A stretch of DNA of 18,286 bases from DATLYH01 sp035575035 (GTDB lineage: Bacteria; Planctomycetota; Planctomycetia; Gemmatales; Gemmataceae): positions 1 through 18,286 of the forward strand of contig DATLYH010000019.1 of assembly GCA_035575035.1 (NCBI GenBank). Direction: 5' to 3'. A program made the position numbers and the translations under genes. The notes below the pieces were generated by a model. It did no database searches. It saw only the letters and a list, made by a program, of their open reading frames with translations, and was not told where the DNA came from. Shown here in pieces: positions 14,387 through 18,286 of the stretch (positions within the stretch are counted from its first letter, which is position 1; every line of letters starts with the position of its first letter).

Positions 14387-15385
14387 CTAGCGTTCCCGGC
14401 CCGGGTCCTCGGATGCCGCCGCCAGTGTCAGATCGACCGTGATCACTTTCCCTTGCCGGGCGACGGTCAGCGGAACCTTATCGCCGGCCTTGCATTCCCA
14501 CAAGGCCCGCTCCACGTCGAAGCGGTTCGATACCGGTAGGTCGCCGACGCGCAGGATGTGATCACCGGGCTTCAGCCCAGCCGACGCAGCGGTGGGGTTG
14601 ACCAGCTCCCGGACCATCACCTGCTGCCGGGCCGCCCCCTCCGGCACGACTGTCTCGACGCAGCGTAGCCCGTGGACCACCTTCGCCAGGTTGACCGCGC
14701 TGAGGTGCCGGCTAAGCACCTGCTGCACCGTGTCTGCGTTGATGGCGAAGGCGATTCCCTGGGCATTCTCGCGCAGGGCCACGTTGATGCCGATCAGCTC
14801 GCCGTTGATGTTGAATAACGGGCCGCCCGAGTTGCCGGGGTTGATGCTGGCGTTGATCTGAATGAGGTTGCCTAGCAACTCTCCGCTGGGCAGTGTCACC
14901 TCGCGCCCCAGCGCGCTGATGATTCCGGTGGAGACGGTATTGGTGTAGCCGAAGGGGTGGCCGATAGCGATCACCGTCTCGCCCACCATCAGGTCGCTGG
15001 CCGGCCCCAACGGCAGGGCTTGCAGCCGTCGGCCGGCCTGGACCCGCAGGATGGCCAGGTCGTGGCCGGGATCCTCAGCCACCACCCGGGCGCGGAGGTC
15101 GGTCCCGTCCAAGAGGCGGACAATGATCTGATCGGCCGAGGCGATGACATGGCGGTTGGTCACCACGTAGCCGCGCTCATCCACGATCACCCCGCTGCCG
15201 ACGCTCTCCTTGCGGCCATAGACCCCCTTCTTCTCGACCCTGAGGGAGACAACCGCCCCCTGAGTCTTGCGGACAGCCTGGACGATGGGCGTTTCCCGGG
15301 AGAACTGAGCCTTGGCCTCTGTTCCGACCCCGCCGAACGCCGCCACCAGGGCGGCCGTTGCCGCGAGCATGCAGGCCCTGCGCAT
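14387..15385 (-). CDS. exported HtrA/DegP-like trypsin-family serine protease with one PDZ domain
   Basis: This is a 332-residue protein. The ATG at 15385 has AAAGGAT about 10 nt upstream. Residues 1-26 form a signal peptide ending AKA before Q27, so it acts in the periplasm. The protease domain (about 33-225) has the complete triad: H79 in TNRHV, D109 in GHDLAIL and S186 in NPGNSGGPL. The HPFG and VSTGIISALGR segments are typical of HtrA. One PDZ domain covers about 240-325 (AASAGLKPGDHILRVGDLPV). HtrA proteases degrade or refold damaged envelope proteins and are usually allosterically controlled through PDZ. The gene is convergent with the SecA-like gene and divergent from the CxxCH HEAT gene. 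I leave the symbol blank because DegP, DegQ and DegS types cannot be separated here. Confidence 0.92.
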   Translation of the reverse strand: MRRACMLAATAALVAAFGGVGTEAKAQFSRETPIVQAVRKTQGAVVSLRVEKKGVYGRKESVGSGVIVDERGYVVTNRHVIASADQIIVRLLDGTDLRARVVAEDPGHDLAILRVQAGRRLQALPLGPASDLMVGETVIAIGHPFGYTNTVSTGIISALGREVTLPSGELLGNLIQINASINPGNSGGPLFNINGELIGINVALRENAQGIAFAINADTVQQVLSRHLSAVNLAKVVHGLRCVETVVPEGAARQQVMVRELVNPTAASAGLKPGDHILRVGDLPVSNRFDVERALWECKAGDKVPLTVARQGKVITVDLTLAAASEDPGRER

Positions 15386-15801
15386 AAGGTGTCATCCTTT
15401 CGGCAGCCTGGCGACCTCCCTGATCCAGACTTGGGGAGGCCCGTTGGCTTTCCGTCCCCGCCTCGCGACGGGTTTGGCGTTTCGCTTGATGAACCTCGTG
15501 TTAACCGTGTCGGATCAAACAAGGTGGTCGGACGGATGGCCCATCTGTCTTGCCCACCGACGGCGCTTGACCCGGCACCCGAGAGCGAGTGTCGCTCAGC
15601 AGAAGCCTAGCACGAAAAGGCGCGCCCTGCCGCAGGACTTGCCAAGCCGGACCAGGCGCTTGACAAGCGTTTCCCCACGATCTTATGCTGGTGTTCCTTG
15701 AATGGACTGAGCCATCGTCGGGAAACATCGGGCCGCCCATCTCCTTTCCAGGACGCACCTCCTGTCCTGTTGACCGCAAGGTCGCCCGTGAGGGCCTCGT
15801 C
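15386..15801. other. 416-bp divergent intergenic region, promoter on the plus side
   Basis: No gene is supported. A good promoter for the rightward gene lies at 15660-15689. I could not find convincing boxes for the leftward protease gene. The frame of the rightward gene is open back to an ATG at 15685, but that ATG lies within the -10 box and lacks a ribosome binding site. Confidence 0.5.
15660..15689 (+). promoter_or_regulatory. candidate promoter for the CxxCH HEAT gene, with a dyad over the -35 box
   Basis: TTGACA (15660-15665) is a perfect -35. TATGCT (15684-15689) follows after 18 bp. The inverted repeat CGCTT-GAC-AAGCG (15657-15669) overlaps the -35 box and could be an operator. The leader would be about 105 nt. 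The -10 box covers the ATG at 15685, which argues for translation starting at 15802. Confidence 0.55.
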
Positions 15802-18126
15802 ATGCTGCTCTACTTCAAATGCCGGCGCTGCCGGAAGCCGCAGTCCGCCGATGTCCGCCAATCGGGCAACCCCTTCATCTGTCCAATTTGCCACGGCGAG
15901 ATGATCGTGCCGTCCGCCTCCGACCCGGACGCGGTGCGCGAGATGCTGGCCCATGCTCCGGCACCGCCGGCACCGATCGTCGCGAGCCCGCCGCCGCCCG
16001 CCCCGCCCGGGCCGACGCCGCCGGGACCCCAGATCGTCCCTCTTCCAAATCCACCCTTGGTCCGGCGCCAACGGTCAGTCCGGCGCTGGGCCGTGGCCGT
16101 CGCGCTGCTGGTCGTGCTCGGGGCCGGCGGCTTCGTTGCAAGCAAGGCCTGGCTCCGCAGGCCGGTGCCCGATGCCGGCGAGACGGTCGTTGAGGCGATC
16201 CTTCTTGGACCGACCGCCGCATCCGAGATCCCGCCGGCCAAGAGCGACGTCCAGCCGGTCGATATCTCGCAGTCGCATGAGCTGCGGGGGAAGCTGCTGG
16301 TCCTTGCCGGTATCCGGCTGACGCAAGAGATGGAGGAAGAACCGCCGACGTTGGAAAAGCCCCGGGAGCAGCCGGCCGCTGTCCCGGTCCTCCAGCCGGC
16401 CGGCGCGGCCGAAGCGCCGCTCATCAAGCGAATCCAACCCCTGACGGAGGACCAACTCCGCCAGGGGCTCGCTCGAGCGCCGGAGATCGGGATCACGCTC
16501 GGCTCCGTGCCGGCCTTGTTGGAGGCCTATCGCAACCATGCCAGGGTCAGCGGCGGCACCAGCCCGGAGCCTCTCCAACTCCTCCAGGTTCGCCCCGACC
16601 TTAAAGGGCTGCCCCTGCGGGCGGGCAGCGCCTGCCGGATCGATTTGCCGGCGGCAGTGACCTTGCAGCAACTCTCGCAAAAGCTCCGTGTCTATTTGCA
16701 AGCGGCGGTCCCGAGGGACCCCAACGGCAACCGGCCTTCCCCTGTGGTGCTCCACGAACGAATGCGCGTGGAGATGCGCGGCCAGCGGCCTGAGTGGCTG
16801 CGGCCCGAGGCCATTCCCACTCTGCTCCAGCTCCTGATGCACGAGGATCCCCCCCTTCGCCTGATGCTGGTCGAACTACTCGCCGAGATCGACGGCCCGG
16901 CTTCCACGGCGGCGCTGGCCCAGCGGGCCGTCTTCGACCTCGCCTCCGAGGTCCGTGAGGCAGCCATCGAAGCGCTGGCACGACGGCCGCTCGGGGACGC
17001 TCGACCCGTGTTCTTTTACGGCCTGCGCTATCCCTGGGCCCCCGCCGCCGCTCACGCCGCCGAGGCCTTGGTAGCGCTCCGCGATCGCGAAGCCGTGCCG
17101 CAATTGGTGACGCTTCTGAAACAGCCCGACCCAGCCGGAGCAATGCCGGCCGGCGGCTATCACGTGGTGCGCGAGGTGGTGCGGGTCAACCACCTGAACA
17201 ACTGCCTGCTCTGTCATCCGCCGGCGGTGACCGGGAACGAGCCGGTCCTGGGACTTGATCCCGTGGTGCGGGTGCCGGCGTCCACCGGCATGCAGTCGGC
17301 GGTCCAGCGGCTTCAGGGTACTCCTGGCTCTCACAGTTACGGGGGAGGAGGGGGCCGCCGCAGCGGAGGTAGTCGCCGCACCGCCGCCGGCGGGTCCCCG
17401 GTGTTGGTACCGCTCTTGATCCGGGGGGACGTGACCTACCTGCGCCAGGATTTCTCGGTACAGCTTCCCATCCTTCAGCCGGTTGGCCCGCCGTCGCCGG
17501 GCGTCCGCTTTGATTACCTCGTCCGCGTCCGCACAGCCACCCCCGAGGAGGTCAGTTCCTTGAAGGCGCGGCACGACCCGAACGTCAGCTATCCGCAGCG
17601 CGACGCCGTGCTTTTCGCTCTGCGTGAACTGACTGGTCAAGACGCCGGCCCCACGACCGAGGCCTGGCAACGGCTCTTCCCTACCGCAGACCTGGAAGTC
17701 CAGGCAGCCCGGCTGAGTGAGGAGCTAATCCGGGCGCCGGCTCAACGGCGCGAGCAGCTGTTGATGCGCCTGCGCGACGGCAAGGGAGTTGCCTACACCC
17801 AGGCGCTGGCGGCCGCCATTCCCCGGCTGGACGGCCCGTTTCAGGAAAGAGCCCGCGCCGTCCTGGTCGAGCGCCTGACCCGCATGACAACGGCCACGCT
17901 GCGCGATAAGCTTCAGGATGAAGACGTAGAGGTCCGCCGGGCGGCCGTGTTGGCTGGCGTCCAGAAGGATGAGCGGAAACTTCTGCCGGACCTGATGGTC
18001 CTGGTAGAAGACCCGGAGCCGCGGGTAGCCCAGACTGCCCAGGACGGGCTCCGCCGCCTGACCGGCCAGGACTATGCCACGGCCGATGCCTGGAAGGACT
18101 GGTGGAAGAGACAGGGCGAGCCGTGA
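15802..18126 (+). CDS. zinc-ribbon / transmembrane / HEAT protein with a CxxCH motif
   Basis: This is a 774-residue protein. I chose the ATG at 15802 because GAGG lies 8 nt upstream and the zinc ribbon starts at once. C7-x2-C10 and C27-x2-C30 form a zinc ribbon. A Pro/Ala linker covers about 52-86, and one transmembrane helix (about 96-114) follows an Arg cluster, predicting a cytoplasmic N terminus and a periplasmic body. A variable linker leads to HEAT-like helices (about 330-460). The segment VNHLNNCLLCHPPAV then has a CxxCH (C468, C471, H472), the binding motif of c-type haem. A Gly/Arg/Ser-rich loop (about 514-532), the RGDVTYLRQDFSVQLP block and further HEAT helices run to the C terminus. 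I recall the CLLCHPP and DVTYLRQDFSV blocks recurring together in planctomycete proteins, without known function. Haem attachment is possible but unproven. Confidence 0.85.
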   Translation: MLLYFKCRRCRKPQSADVRQSGNPFICPICHGEMIVPSASDPDAVREMLAHAPAPPAPIVASPPPPAPPGPTPPGPQIVPLPNPPLVRRQRSVRRWAVAVALLVVLGAGGFVASKAWLRRPVPDAGETVVEAILLGPTAASEIPPAKSDVQPVDISQSHELRGKLLVLAGIRLTQEMEEEPPTLEKPREQPAAVPVLQPAGAAEAPLIKRIQPLTEDQLRQGLARAPEIGITLGSVPALLEAYRNHARVSGGTSPEPLQLLQVRPDLKGLPLRAGSACRIDLPAAVTLQQLSQKLRVYLQAAVPRDPNGNRPSPVVLHERMRVEMRGQRPEWLRPEAIPTLLQLLMHEDPPLRLMLVELLAEIDGPASTAALAQRAVFDLASEVREAAIEALARRPLGDARPVFFYGLRYPWAPAAAHAAEALVALRDREAVPQLVTLLKQPDPAGAMPAGGYHVVREVVRVNHLNNCLLCHPPAVTGNEPVLGLDPVVRVPASTGMQSAVQRLQGTPGSHSYGGGGGRRSGGSRRTAAGGSPVLVPLLIRGDVTYLRQDFSVQLPILQPVGPPSPGVRFDYLVRVRTATPEEVSSLKARHDPNVSYPQRDAVLFALRELTGQDAGPTTEAWQRLFPTADLEVQAARLSEELIRAPAQRREQLLMRLRDGKGVAYTQALAAAIPRLDGPFQERARAVLVERLTRMTTATLRDKLQDEDVEVRRAAVLAGVQKDERKLLPDLMVLVEDPEPRVAQTAQDGLRRLTGQDYATADAWKDWWKRQGEP

Positions 18127-18146
18127 CGGCGCACCTGCTGGGGTTA

Positions 18147-18286
18147 GCCGCGAGCCCCCTCACCCCCACCCAGTTGTGGCCCGGTCTCCCGACCGGGCCC
18201 CGGGTGGTGGCTTGGTCCGGAGACCAAGCCACAACAGGGCGCCGCGAGCCCCCTCACCCCCACCCAGTTGTGGCCCGGTCTCCCGA
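18147..18286. repeat. 46-bp direct repeats (94-bp period) with hairpins, cut by the window end
   Basis: The segment at 18147-18192 recurs at 18241-18286 with no mismatch visible, a 94-bp period. Between and within them are two hairpins. One is GGCCCGGTC/GACCGGGCC (18178-18199) with loop TCCC. The other is GTGGCTTGGTC/GACCAAGCCAC (18207-18232) with loop CGGA. The two hairpins share the ideas TGG-C-GGTC and GACC-GCCA and look related. The array continues past the window end. The first hairpin may also terminate the HEAT gene, whose stop lies 20 bp before the repeat. Confidence 0.8.

Noticed and set aside
15685..15801. 39-residue extension of the CxxCH HEAT protein
   Set aside because: Its ATG lies within the -10 box of the promoter candidate and lacks a ribosome binding site. 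The shorter start gives the same zinc-ribbon position as its paralogue.
17681..18232. 183-codon minus-strand frame over the final repeats
   Set aside because: It reads through hairpin repeats and the antisense of the HEAT gene. It is a translation of repeat DNA, not a gene.
18147..18286. CRISPR array or tRNA-like structure
   Set aside because: The interval between the repeats is itself palindromic and related to them, and no tRNA cloverleaf with anticodon arm can be drawn.

Overview
The window is a GC-rich chromosomal segment from a planctomycete, most likely a member of the Gemmataceae. That placement rests on family content and style: three DUF1559 pseudopilin-like proteins with the C-terminal H-X9-DG motif, a DUF1080 secreted domain, a transthyretin-like lipoprotein, zinc-ribbon/transmembrane/HEAT proteins, and 'CCCGGAGCGCCAGCG' type short repeats. 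High GC at third codon positions creates long spurious antisense frames. I see no rRNA, tRNA, CRISPR array, transposase or phage gene.

Layout. 1-480 is the 3' end of an unidentified protein. 746-1126 and 1471-1902 (+) are small conserved-looking proteins, one arginine-rich and one cysteine-rich. 2038-2715 (+) is a secreted DUF1080 protein. 3029-5164 (+) is a zinc-ribbon/TM/HEAT protein made of three tandem modules. From 9641 down to 5277 (-) lies a secretion-related cluster: an EF-hand plus transthyretin-like lipoprotein followed by three DUF1559 proteins. The last DUF1559 gene has its own strong promoter and is preceded by a terminator. 11429 to 10042 (-) is a four-TM membrane protein followed by an MntR/DtxR-type metalloregulator with a FeoA-like domain. 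Diverging from it is a 64-aa single-TM protein (11773-11967, +). 12271-14295 (+) is a short SecA-like ATPase that ends inside the helical scaffold. 15385 to 14387 (-) is an exported HtrA-like serine protease with one PDZ domain. 15802-18126 (+) is a second zinc-ribbon/TM/HEAT protein carrying a CxxCH motif in its predicted periplasmic part. The window ends in a cluster of hairpin-forming direct repeats.

How the parts fit. Much of the content concerns the cell envelope: export (SecA-like), periplasmic quality control (HtrA-like), prepilin-type proteins, a lipoprotein, a secreted sugar-binding or sugar-cleaving domain, and two membrane-anchored HEAT proteins whose repeats should face the periplasm. 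Apart from the lipoprotein/DUF1559 cluster and the membrane protein/metalloregulator pair, the genes look like single transcription units. They are separated by hairpins and 100-550 bp spacers. No genes form an obvious dedicated pathway. The most unusual items are the CxxCH HEAT protein, the minimal SecA and the repeated zinc-ribbon/TM/HEAT architecture.
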